Made by a program: the position numbers and the translations under genes. A stretch of 64,000 nt of DNA from JAIPEI01 sp964443135 (GTDB lineage Bacteria > Desulfobacterota > DSM-4660 > Desulfatiglandales > HGW-15), in contig CAYUBQ010000003.1 of NCBI GenBank assembly GCA_964443135.1, positions 1-64,000 on the forward strand, in the 5' to 3' direction. Every line of letters starts with the position of its first letter. The stretch's first letter is position 1. This document shows positions 50,506 to 57,836 of the stretch, piece after piece. The notes beneath the pieces are model-generated. The model saw only the letters and a program-made list of their open reading frames with translations, was not told where the DNA came from and searched no databases.

Positions 50506-51951
50506 CTACCCCTTGATCACCACGAGGGGGGCGAGCCTGGCCACCTTGCGCGCGATCCCGGCCCGGTGGAGCACCTCGACCACGTCGTTCACGTCCTTGT
50601 AGGCGTCGGAGATCTCCTCCACCAGGGTGGCGCGGCTGGCCCCCTTGACCAGGACGCCCTTCTCCTCCAGCTCCCGTGCGATGGAGCGGCCGCCGGCCGT
50701 CTTCTTGGCCTGCTTTCGGCTCATGACCCGTCCCGCCCCGTGACAGGCCGACCCGAAGGTCTCCTCGTACCCGGCCTGGGTGCCCGCCAGCACGTAGGAG
50801 CAGCGGCCCATGTCGCCCGGCACCAGCACCGGCTGGCCGACCCGGCGGTACTGCTCCGGCACCTCCCGGTGGCCCGGGGGAAAGGCCCGGGTGGCCCCCT
50901 TCCGGTGGACGCAGAGCCGGGTCGGCCGGCCGTCCACCCGGTGGGTCTCAAGCTTGGCGATGTTGTGGCAGACGTCGTAGACCAGCTCCAGGCGGGCGTC
51001 CACGGAATCGAACAGCCCGGAGAACGCCTCCCGGGTCCAGTGCGTGATCATCTGCCGGTTGACAAAGGCGAAGTTGGCCGCACCGGCCATGGCCGCCAGG
51101 TAGTTCCGGCCCTCCCCGGACTCCACGGGAGCGCAGCAGAGCTGGCGGTCCGGAAGGTCGATGCCGTGGGCCCGGGCCGCCTTGATCATGACCGAGATGA
51201 AGTCGCTGCAGACCTGGTGTCCCAACCCCCGCGAGCCGGTGTGGATCAGGACCGTGGCCATGCCCTCCTCGAGCCCCATGGCCGCGGCGGCTTCCCTGTC
51301 GAACAGCTCCTGCACGAACCCCACTTCCACGAAGTGATTGCCCGACCCCACGGTGCCGAGCTGACCCCGGCCCCGCTCCAGGGCCCGATCGCTCACCGCG
51401 GACGGGTCCGCGCCGGGGATGCGTCCGTCGGCCTCGATGCGGGACCGGTCCTCCTCGGTGCCGTAGCCCTGCTCCAGGGCCCAGCCCACCCCCTCCTCGA
51501 GGACGCGTTTCAGGTCCCGGAGACCCAGCCGGAAGTCCTTCCTGCTGGAGCCCACGCCGGAAGGGAGTATCCGAAACAGGGTTTCCAGGATCTCCCGGTT
51601 GTTGCCCCGGATCTCCTCGCCGCTCAGACCCGAGCGGAGCAGTCGAACGCCTCAGTTGATGTCGTAGCCCACACCTCCGGGAGAGACGACGCCTTCGCCG
51701 GACTCGAACGCGGCCACCCCGCCGATGGGGAAGCCGTACCCCCAGTGGATGTCGGGCATGGCCATGGAGGCGCCCCGGATCCCGGGAAGGGAGGCCACGT
51801 TGACCACCTGCTCCAGGCTCCGGTCCCGGCGGATGTCCCGGATCATCTCCTCGTCCGCAAAGACCAGGCCCTCCACCCGCATGGCGCCGGCCCGCGGAAT
51901 CCTCCAGCGCCACGCGTCGATCTGCTCCAACGGTACGTCCGATGGACTCAC
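50506..51951 (-). CDS. rtcB: RtcB RNA ligase, predicted selenoprotein (in-frame TGA = Sec100)
   Basis: RtcB joins RNA 2',3'-cyclic phosphate or 3'-phosphate ends to 5'-OH ends using GTP and Mn2+. The frame is open from ATG 51951 to 50506 except for one TGA at 51652-51654 (codon 100). Flanks are continuous with the family: VGYDIN, TGA, GVRLLRSGL. The TGA sits where all RtcB proteins have the metal-ligand Cys (Cys98 in the archaeal enzyme), three after Asp97. Other catalytic residues are intact: Asn205/His206 (GSGNHFVEV), His237, His329 and the guanylylated His404 (CHGAGRVMSR). A hairpin like a bacterial SECIS follows. Read-through as selenocysteine gives 481 residues, the normal length. Confidence 0.9.
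51620..51654 (-). promoter_or_regulatory. Predicted bacterial SECIS element with the Sec UGA
   Basis: On the mRNA strand UGA (51652-51654) is followed after 14 nt by CCGCUC-GGGUCU-GAGCGG (51620-51637), a perfect 6-bp stem with a six-base loop containing GGUCU. The loop starts 20 nt after the UGA. E. coli fdhF has a similarly placed hairpin with the loop AGGUCU, recognised by SelB. A U-C mismatch lies just below the stem. Structure judged by eye. Confidence 0.75.
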
Positions 51952-51972
51952 AGGATCACCTCCTTGACTGAG

Positions 51973-52020
51973 AGACTACATTTCGAGCCCCGGTCCGGGA
52001 ATGGGGTCGATCCGGTATTC
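51973..52020 (-). promoter_or_regulatory. Shared element plus promoter of the rtcB operon
   Basis: On the minus strand GAATACCGGATCGACCCCAT (52000-52020 with one more base), a consensus copy, is followed by the -35 TTCCCG (51996-52001) and TAGTCT (51973-51978) at 17 bp, about 25 bp before the ATG. I see no sigma-54 site of the E. coli rtc type. Confidence 0.55.
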
Positions 52021-52104
52021 TACGCCGGGACGATGCGGGAGGGAACCGGAGGACCGGTTCCGGCGAGAGGGCCGTTCGAGGGGGAGAAGGCGTGCCCCGG
52101 GGGC

Positions 52105-52602
52105 TCAGTGGGTCGAGGTGGCGGGCTGCTCGTCGTCCTGGGGGATCAGGGGCGATTGCGAGGGGAGCTCCGCGGTCTTCAGCCAGTAGGTGTAGAGGGT
52201 GCTCATGACGCTCTCCCAGTCGTCGAGGGAGGCGGGCTTGGTCACGTAGGAGTTGGCGCCGAGCCGGTAGCAGTCGTTCACGTCCTGGAGATCCACGGAG
52301 GTGGTGAAGATGATCACGGGCATCTCCCGCAGCTCCGGCATGGACCGGATCCGTGTGAGGACCTCCTTCCCGTCCATCCCCGGCATGCTGAGATCCAGGA
52401 GAATCACGTCCGGCCGCGGCGCGGAGCCCCGGTCGGCAAACCGGCCGCGCTGCAACAGGTAGTCCAGGAGCTCTTCCCCGTCGCCGGCCTCTCGCAGGCA
52501 CACGGGGAGGCGGAGCGCCTCCAGGGTGTCCCTGGCCAGGAAATGGTCGTCCGGATCGTCGTCGACCATCAGGATCACGTGCTGGTTTTCGTTGCAGGAC
52601 AT
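52105..52602 (-). CDS. Rcp1-type single-domain response regulator
   Basis: A 165-residue receiver with acidic residues MVDDDPDD near 15, the phosphoacceptor Asp in ILLDLSMPGMDG, Thr in IIFTTSVD and Lys in YVTKPASL, followed by an acidic/Ser-rich tail. This type often partners phytochrome-like or hybrid kinases; no kinase is adjacent. ATG 52602 has AGAAGG 9 nt upstream. It lies 52 bp downstream of the STAS-like paralogue on the same strand, repeating the receiver/STAS association of 13.0-15.1 kb. Confidence 0.88.
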   Translation of the reverse strand: MSCNENQHVILMVDDDPDDHFLARDTLEALRLPVCLREAGDGEELLDYLLQRGRFADRGSAPRPDVILLDLSMPGMDGKEVLTRIRSMPELREMPVIIFTTSVDLQDVNDCYRLGANSYVTKPASLDDWESVMSTLYTYWLKTAELPSQSPLIPQDDEQPATSTH

Positions 52603-52654
52603 GAGGGGGTACCTTCTGCTTTCCGCGGTGTGCGATCGCCGCATGGGGTCATGA

Positions 52655-52930
52655 TCATGACTGCTGGAATACATCGCGGTTTTCGCCCGTGAATACCACG
52701 GAGTTCGATCGCGAATGCATGGAGGCCGCCTGCCTCCGGTATGCTCGGATCCCTTCCGGTGCGATGGCCTCGAGGCCGTTGGTGTGGACGAAGAGCCGGG
52801 TCCCTTCGCGGCCGAACCGTTCCAGGTGGTCGATCGGCTCGCGGGCGGCGCCCGGGTCGAACAGGCCCACGGGTTTCAGGTGAACGCTGCGGTCGTTGCG
52901 GTGGATGAGCAGCTTGGGGTCGGATGTCAT
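52655..52930 (-). CDS. STAS-like small protein (paralogue of 13953-14228)
   Basis: A 91-residue protein of the same length and layout as the protein at 13953-14228. It shares VHTNGL against VHTDGL, HLER in the first helix, F-x-G-E/A-NRD at the end and a similar beta-alpha order. The canonical phosphorylatable Ser of SpoIIAA-type proteins is not evident. ATG 52930 is preceded by GAGGG. Its promoter (53010-53058) is nearly the same as that of the other receiver/STAS operon, pointing to duplication of a regulatory module. Confidence 0.65.
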   Translation of the reverse strand: MTSDPKLLIHRNDRSVHLKPVGLFDPGAAREPIDHLERFGREGTRLFVHTNGLEAIAPEGIRAYRRQAASMHSRSNSVVFTGENRDVFQQS

Positions 52931-53009
52931 GGTCCCTCTTCAATCTCCGTTGCAGCGCAGGGTCGGGTCCGGACGGCGTTCCGTTCCAGAACCCGTTCGA
53001 TTCGAACCC

Positions 53010-53058
53010 ATTATGACCGAAGGGGAGGAGAGGTGTCTATCGGGAAAACCCGGGATTT
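53010..53058 (-). promoter_or_regulatory. Shared element (CCCGATA variant) plus promoter of the STAS/receiver pair
   Basis: On the minus strand AAATCCCGGGTTTTCCCGAT (53038-53058 with one more base) runs into the -35 TAGACA (53034-53039). CATAAT (53010-53015) follows at 18 bp, about 80 bp before the ATG. The inner part is nearly palindromic around CCCGGG. Confidence 0.65.
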
Positions 53059-53182
53059 CACACAGGAGATTCCTGATGCGGCTCTGGGGAAGGTGCCGCG
53101 TCTCCTGCCCGGATCAGGGGGGTGTACAGGAAGAAACCACAGGAATATCCATGGCCTTGCTTTGCGACCGGAGGGGGCCTCC

Positions 53183-54193
53183 TTACCCGAACACCCCGGC
53201 CACCGGCTTGCCGCAGTTCGGGCACAGACCGTTTTTCACGGTCTGCTCGCTCACGGAGTAGGTCCTCCGTTTCACCACGGGCGCGTTGCAGTGGGGGCAG
53301 TGGGTGTCGGCGGAGGCCCCGGCCACGTTTCCCACGTAGATGTACCGCAGACCCGCCTCGCGGCCCAGATCCCGGGCGCGCTCCAGCGTGGAGACCGGCG
53401 TGGACTCGGCCTCCGTGAGCTGGTAGTCGGGATGAAACCGGCTGATGTGCCAGGGGATGTCCGGATCGGTGCCGGCGATGAACCCGGCGATACCGGCGAG
53501 CTCGTCCTCCCCGTCGTTCTGTCCCGGGATCACCAGGGTGGTCACCTCCACCCAGATGCCGAGCTCCCGCATCTTGCGGATGGCGTCCAGGATCGGCTGG
53601 AGACGGCCCTTGCACCGTTCCTTGTAAAAAGCGTCCCGAAACGACTTGAGATCCACGTTGCAGGCGTCCAGGTAGGGAACGGCCGCCTCGAGGGCCTCGG
53701 GGGTCATGTAGCCGTTGGTCACGAAGACGTTGGCCAGCCCCTGCTCCCTGGCGAGCCGGGCCGTGTCGTAGGCGTACTCGAAGAAGATGGTGGGCTCGGT
53801 GTAGGTGTAGGCGATGCTGCGGCAGCCCCGTTCCGCGGCGCTGTGGGCGATCTCCCGGGGCTCGACGTCCCGTCGTTCCCCCGCCGTGCCGTCCCGGTGG
53901 GAGGTCTGGGAGATCTGCCAGTTCTGGCAGAAGTCGCAGTGGAAGTTGCATCCCATGGTGGCGATGGAGAAGGCCTGCGTTCCCGGGTAAAAGTGGTAGA
54001 GCGGCTTCTTTTCGATCGGGTCGACGTTCGCCGTGATGATCTGCCCGTAGGAGAGGGTGTACAGCCTGCCGTCCACGTTCCGGCGCACCCCGCAGAACCC
54101 GTACTTTCCCTCCTTGATCCGGCAGTGGTGGTTGCACAGGAAGCAGTGCACCCGGCCGTCCTCTTCCACCTCGTACAGCATGGCTTCCTTCAC
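53183..54193 (-). CDS. amrS: AmmeMemoRadiSam-system radical SAM enzyme
   Basis: A 336-residue radical SAM protein of the AmrS/PflA-like family. Opening KEAMLYEVEEDGRVHCFLC and CRIKEGKYGFCGVR are typical of the family. The cluster motif is GCNFHCDFCQNW, then YTYTEPTIFFEYAYD and TNGYMTPEAL. A C-terminal zinc-ribbon-like tail carries CPHCNAP and CPNCGKP. AmrS usually acts with Memo and AMMECR1 proteins on an unknown substrate; neither is in this window. GTG 54193 is chosen because GGAGGGGG lies upstream and the family starts at KEA. ATG 54181 is an alternative. Confidence 0.9.
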   Translation of the reverse strand: MKEAMLYEVEEDGRVHCFLCNHHCRIKEGKYGFCGVRRNVDGRLYTLSYGQIITANVDPIEKKPLYHFYPGTQAFSIATMGCNFHCDFCQNWQISQTSHRDGTAGERRDVEPREIAHSAAERGCRSIAYTYTEPTIFFEYAYDTARLAREQGLANVFVTNGYMTPEALEAAVPYLDACNVDLKSFRDAFYKERCKGRLQPILDAIRKMRELGIWVEVTTLVIPGQNDGEDELAGIAGFIAGTDPDIPWHISRFHPDYQLTEAESTPVSTLERARDLGREAGLRYIYVGNVAGASADTHCPHCNAPVVKRRTYSVSEQTVKNGLCPNCGKPVAGVFG

Positions 54194-54273
54194 GGTTCCC
54201 CCTCCTCGTGTCGAATGGTGTCCCGCCCGTTCGGGAGCAGGCTTCCCGCCCGCACAAGCGGCCTGATGCTTCC

Positions 54274-54321
54274 ATTTCGCGGCATGAAGAGAAAAAAGGG
54301 AATGGGGTGAATCCCGCATTT
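54274..54321 (-). promoter_or_regulatory. Shared element plus weak promoter of amrS
   Basis: On the minus strand AAATGCGGGATTCACCCCAT (54301-54321 with one more base) is followed by the -35 TTCCCT (54297-54302). The candidate -10 CGAAAT (54274-54279) at 17 bp is poor. Confidence 0.45.
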
Positions 54322-54391
54322 TTCCGCCGCTCCCGCGGATCGAGGTGCGGCGTGAGGGGCCGGTGGAGCCTCGAACGTCCCGGGCCGGGGT

Positions 54392-54604
54392 TCAGGAGTA
54401 GAAGAGCAGGACCATCCCCACCACCACCGCCACGAAGATCAGGCTCATGCCCGCCCCGCCCCGCAGGAAGTCACGGCTGTGGTAGCGACCGGGCCCCATG
54501 TAGAGCGCGTTGACCTGATGGGTTGGAATGAGGAAGGAGTTGGAGGTGGCCAGACCCACCACGAGCACGGCCAAACGCGGGTCCACCCCGGCGCACCGAT
54601 CCAG
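54392..54604 (-). pseudogene. C-terminal remnant of an SLC13/DASS-type transporter
   Basis: About 70 codons encode the end of a sodium-coupled anion transporter: LVVGLATSNSFLIPTHQVNA, LYMGPGRY-type loop, RDFLRGGAGMSLIF and a final hydrophobic helix. There is no start codon in family context and the upstream 500 residues are absent. The preceding bases belong to the cyclic-nucleotide-domain gene, so this is a decayed or truncated copy left by deletion. No insertion-sequence ends are seen at the break. Confidence 0.72.
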
Positions 54605-54644
54605 CGGCAAGGAGAGGCCGCCTGTCCGGAACCCGTCCGTGTCG

Positions 54645-55829
54645 CTACCGGGTCTCCCCGATGTGCCGGGCGATCTGGGTCGTGATGGAGATGCTCGTGC
54701 AGAGGGTCTCCACCAGGCTCCGAAAGGTGAGGGACAGCTGGGCGTGCTCCGCCTGGAGCTTGGCCGGGTCCAGCTTCTCCAGCTCCAGGTCCTTGGATGC
54801 GAGAACGGACGCGTCGTGGGGTTCCTGCCCGATCTGGACGAAGGGCAGGTTCCCGAAGACATCCTCCCGTTCCAGGGTGATCAGGGGGAGGCCGCCCTTT
54901 TTCGTCCTGCAGGCCAGGCAGACCTCGCCCGACGAGATGGCGTAGACCTCCTCCGGCTTGGCGCCGGCTTTCCAGTAGATGCTCTTGTCCTTCACGGAGA
55001 TGGGGGTCTTCTTGGTCCCGCAGTAGAGGTCCACCAGCCGGTCCGACGTCTTGATCAGGCGGCGCGAGAGGCTGAGCAGCAGGTTTCTGAACTCGGGGGA
55101 AAGCCTGGCGTACTCCCCGTAGAGGCGCTGGGTGTCCAGCAGCCCCAGCCGGAGGTTCCCCGCGGCGGAGACGTGTGCGCTCCGGATGCTGCCCTCGAAC
55201 AGGAAGATCATGAAGGTCCCGATGAAGCTGCCGGGGCCGAGCCTGGCGATGGTGATCGGGCCCTTGGGCGTCTCCCGGAGGACCTCCACCTCGCCTTCCA
55301 GGATGATCCATATCCAGTTTCCGTGGCGGCCCTCGGTCACCACCCGGTGCCCGTCGGGGAACAGTTCCTCCTCGACCACGTACATGTAGTCGATGACCGG
55401 CCCCTTGATCACCGGCATGGACTCCCAGAGGACGGCCCCGGAGCCTTTGCGCCTGGCGGGCCGATCCGCTTCCGCGCGGGAGGGTGGGCCGACCTTCTCG
55501 ATGGCGCCTTCGTCCAGCAGCCGGAGGGCGTCGAGCATGATCTGCATGCGGCTTTTCTTGATGGTGCGGGGCACTCGAACGGGGCGGCTGTGAAAGGAGA
55601 ACGTCCCCTCCAGCCATCCGAACAGGGCGTTGACGGCCTCCACCCCCTTGGAATCGGCGTTCGAGGCGTTGATCGGGTCCCCTTCCCGGAAGTAGACCGT
55701 GGCGGGGCCCGCGGCATACAGGCAGTTCACCTGGAGGACGCCCGTGCTGCCGTTGCCTCCAAGCAGCTGGAACAGGTCGGACAGGCTGACGAACGAGAGG
55801 TCTCCCTGGAGAACGGGTGGGTCCGGCAT
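54645..55829 (-). CDS. DUF4388 protein with two cyclic-nucleotide-binding-like domains
   Basis: A 394-residue soluble protein. The DUF4388/PATAN domain is at about 5-110 (LQGDLSFVSLSDLFQLLGG, TGVLQV, FREGDPINA). A first cNMP-binding-like beta barrel is at about 150-260 (WIWIILEGEVEVLRE, GSFIGTF). A second is at about 275-375 (VYAISSGEVCLACR). The Glu/Arg pair of true cAMP-binding cassettes is not obvious, so ligand binding is unsure. DUF4388 proteins partner Ras-like GTPases in deltaproteobacteria. The MglA-like GTPase and a TPR protein follow in the opposite sense of transcription order (upstream), 94 bp away. Confidence 0.8.
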   Translation of the reverse strand: MPDPPVLQGDLSFVSLSDLFQLLGGNGSTGVLQVNCLYAAGPATVYFREGDPINASNADSKGVEAVNALFGWLEGTFSFHSRPVRVPRTIKKSRMQIMLDALRLLDEGAIEKVGPPSRAEADRPARRKGSGAVLWESMPVIKGPVIDYMYVVEEELFPDGHRVVTEGRHGNWIWIILEGEVEVLRETPKGPITIARLGPGSFIGTFMIFLFEGSIRSAHVSAAGNLRLGLLDTQRLYGEYARLSPEFRNLLLSLSRRLIKTSDRLVDLYCGTKKTPISVKDKSIYWKAGAKPEEVYAISSGEVCLACRTKKGGLPLITLEREDVFGNLPFVQIGQEPHDASVLASKDLELEKLDPAKLQAEHAQLSLTFRSLVETLCTSISITTQIARHIGETR

Positions 55830-55923
55830 CTGCTTCCTTTCGAGGTCCTCCCGCCGGCGGTGGAGAGGGGTCTCCCGCCCCCGGCGGGCCGGCGCGCGGT
55901 GTTCGGTCTTCAGGCGCGACCGT

Positions 55924-56538
55924 CTATTCCGCCCAGTCGAGCTCCTGTCGGAGGTGCTTCAGGGTGAGCTCCATGCAGCGCTTCAGGGCCGGGCCGACGC
56001 CCGTGCCTTTCAGTGCGCTCCCGGGAAAGGAAGGGGCCTTCAGCTTGCTGTTCAAATCCTTCTCCATCATCTCGACGGGCATGATGGGCAGGCCCGTCCC
56101 CTCCAGGTCCCGCTTGTTGTAGTGGAGGACAACGGGCATCTTGAAGATGCTCTTCCCCTCCTCCTTCAGGTTGGTCTGAAGGTCTTTCAGGGACAGCAGG
56201 TTGGCTTTTCTTCGGATCTCCAGCGAGTCGGCGACGAAGACCAGGCCGTCCACCCCTTTGAGGACCATCTTTCTCGTGGATGCGTACTTCACCTGACCGG
56301 GGACGGTGAAGAGCTGCATCTTGACCTCGCACCCCCGGACCTTTCCGAGGCCGAGCGGCAGAAAGTCGAAGAAGAGGGTCCGGTCCCCCTTGGTGTCGAT
56401 GCTGACCATGTCGCCTGTCGCGTACTTCCGGCCGGCCTTGTAGATGTACTCCAGGTTGGTGGTTTTTCCGCCCCGCCCGGGCCCGTAATACACGATCTTG
56501 CACTCGATGGTTCTTTCCTGCGCGTTGAAGTTTGCCAT
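55924..56538 (-). CDS. MglA-like small GTPase
   Basis: A 204-residue Ras-like GTPase of the MglA family. P-loop GPGRGGKTTNLEYI is at 19-32, the switch region has TLFFDFLPL, the G3 region has the MglA-type FTVPGQVKY in place of DTAGQ, and G4 is HYNKRDL. MglA controls polarity and gliding or twitching motility. ATG 56538 is preceded by weak GACTGA; a longer start is not needed. No MglB (roadblock) gene is adjacent. It is flanked by the TPR gene upstream and the DUF4388/cNMP gene downstream on the same strand. Confidence 0.92.
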   Translation of the reverse strand: MANFNAQERTIECKIVYYGPGRGGKTTNLEYIYKAGRKYATGDMVSIDTKGDRTLFFDFLPLGLGKVRGCEVKMQLFTVPGQVKYASTRKMVLKGVDGLVFVADSLEIRRKANLLSLKDLQTNLKEEGKSIFKMPVVLHYNKRDLEGTGLPIMPVEMMEKDLNSKLKAPSFPGSALKGTGVGPALKRCMELTLKHLRQELDWAE

Positions 56539-56602
56539 GAAATCCGTCCGTCAGTCCCGATGCCGTCCGTCTCCGCTCAATGCCGTCCCTCCTAGATGTC
56601 CC

Positions 56603-57508
56603 TCACTCGTCCAGCTTGATGTCCACCATGAAGCTTCCCCGGTTGGGGCCCTCGAGGACCTTGGTCTTGCCCGTCACCGTTCCGCTCCCCGGGAAAAAGC
56701 CGATGGGGGAGAAGCACTGGATCTCCGTCAGCCGCAGGCCGTGCCTGAACAGGCGGACCAGCTCCTTGCCGGAGGCGGGCACAATGATGCTGACGGTGGA
56801 GTCGGACTGGAGCTCCACCGGGAACTCCTTGCTTTGTCCGCTCTCCGGGCCGCCCTCCAGCCGGATGTTGACCGAGGAGATGTCCATCTCTTCTTCTTCC
56901 TCGGGCTCGGCGCCTTCGGGAAGGCTCTCCCGGACCTCGTCGTCCCCGGGAACCTCCAGGTCGATGTCCCGGCTCTCCAGGACCCCCCGCAGGAACTCCC
57001 GGAGGTGACGAATCTCCCCCCCGGTGAAGCGGTCTCCGTCGGCCCAGGCCTGGAGCTGCTCTACGGCGGCCTCGGGTGAAGACGCGGTCAGGTGACAGCG
57101 GATGATGTTCTTGCCGATCATCACCGGAAGCGTTGCATACGCCAGGATCTCGTTGAACTCCTCCAGCGCCTTTTCGAACTGGCCGAACTTGGCCAGGGCC
57201 ATGGCTCCCTCGATGGCGGCCGCCTCCTTGTCCTTGGAAAATGCGAACGATTTCTTGATCAGCTCCTGGATCTCTTCCGAGAGCTCGGGCGCGGCCGCGT
57301 CCTGGTCGATGTCCCCGAGGACGGCGTCCACCTCCCGGATCTTCTCCTCGACGGCTGAGATCAGGGTGGTGTTCTTTTGGAGGACGTCGTTTCGGGTCAT
57401 GATCGCGAGCGCGCTGCCGAACTTTTCCCTGGCCTGTGCGTAGAGTCCTTGATTCTTGTATACCACGGCCTCTTTGAGCAGTATTTTGATTTTATCCTGT
57501 TCGGACAT
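56603..57508 (-). CDS. TPR-like protein, MglA-module partner
   Basis: A 301-residue soluble protein. The N-terminal helical repeats (residues 1-170; KEAVVYKNQGLYAQAREKFG, AMALAKFGQFEKALEEFNEI) are TPR-like. An acidic linker (EPEEEEEMD) and a C-terminal beta-rich domain ending GSFMVDIKLDE follow, the latter perhaps PilZ-like (uncertain). ATG 57508 has GGAG 6 nt upstream. It is first of the three-gene unit with the MglA-like GTPase and the DUF4388 protein, suggesting a scaffold or effector in that pathway. No shared promoter element copy is clear here. Confidence 0.7.
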   Translation of the reverse strand: MSEQDKIKILLKEAVVYKNQGLYAQAREKFGSALAIMTRNDVLQKNTTLISAVEEKIREVDAVLGDIDQDAAAPELSEEIQELIKKSFAFSKDKEAAAIEGAMALAKFGQFEKALEEFNEILAYATLPVMIGKNIIRCHLTASSPEAAVEQLQAWADGDRFTGGEIRHLREFLRGVLESRDIDLEVPGDDEVRESLPEGAEPEEEEEMDISSVNIRLEGGPESGQSKEFPVELQSDSTVSIIVPASGKELVRLFRHGLRLTEIQCFSPIGFFPGSGTVTGKTKVLEGPNRGSFMVDIKLDE

Positions 57509-57778
57509 GGCAGACTCCAGAGAGGAACGGCTCGCATGAAAGCCTTCCGCGGGTCTCGGCGTCCTCGTCGGAAGGGGCCGGGCCGGAGATCCGCCCCGGG
57601 TCCTGCAGCGCGGCCGATCTGCGAGGGTCCCCCTCGGCCGAACGCGCGGTCCCGTCCGAAAAAACCTGTGAAGGGTTTGGAGCAGGACACCGTCACGGCA
57701 ATCCAGGATACACGAAATGTTTAAAATATCAACAGCCTTTTGCGACCCTCGACCTCTCCGCGAGCGAGGGGGACTGTA

Positions 57779-57808
57779 TTGACACGCAGCATCCTGGTCG
57801 GTTATGAT
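57779..57808 (+). promoter_or_regulatory. Strong sigma-70-type promoter of the SGNH gene
   Basis: TTGACA (57779-57784), an 18-bp spacer and TATGAT (57803-57808) form the best consensus promoter in the window. An ATG at 57804 lies inside the -10, so the coding start must be downstream. The rest of the 328-bp intergenic region holds no gene I can see. Confidence 0.7.
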
Positions 57809-57836
57809 CCGCCCTCGATTCCAGTCGCAGGGAGCG

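Noticed and set aside
50506..51951. rtcB as a pseudogene with a nonsense mutation
   Set aside because: The only stop is TGA, it falls exactly on the codon for a catalytic Cys, a SECIS-like hairpin follows, and all other catalytic residues and the archease partner are intact.
57721..57745. Possible fourth copy of the 97-bp repeat (ATATCAACAGCCTTTTGCGACC)
   Set aside because: Only two short words match and their order and spacing differ from the three accepted copies.
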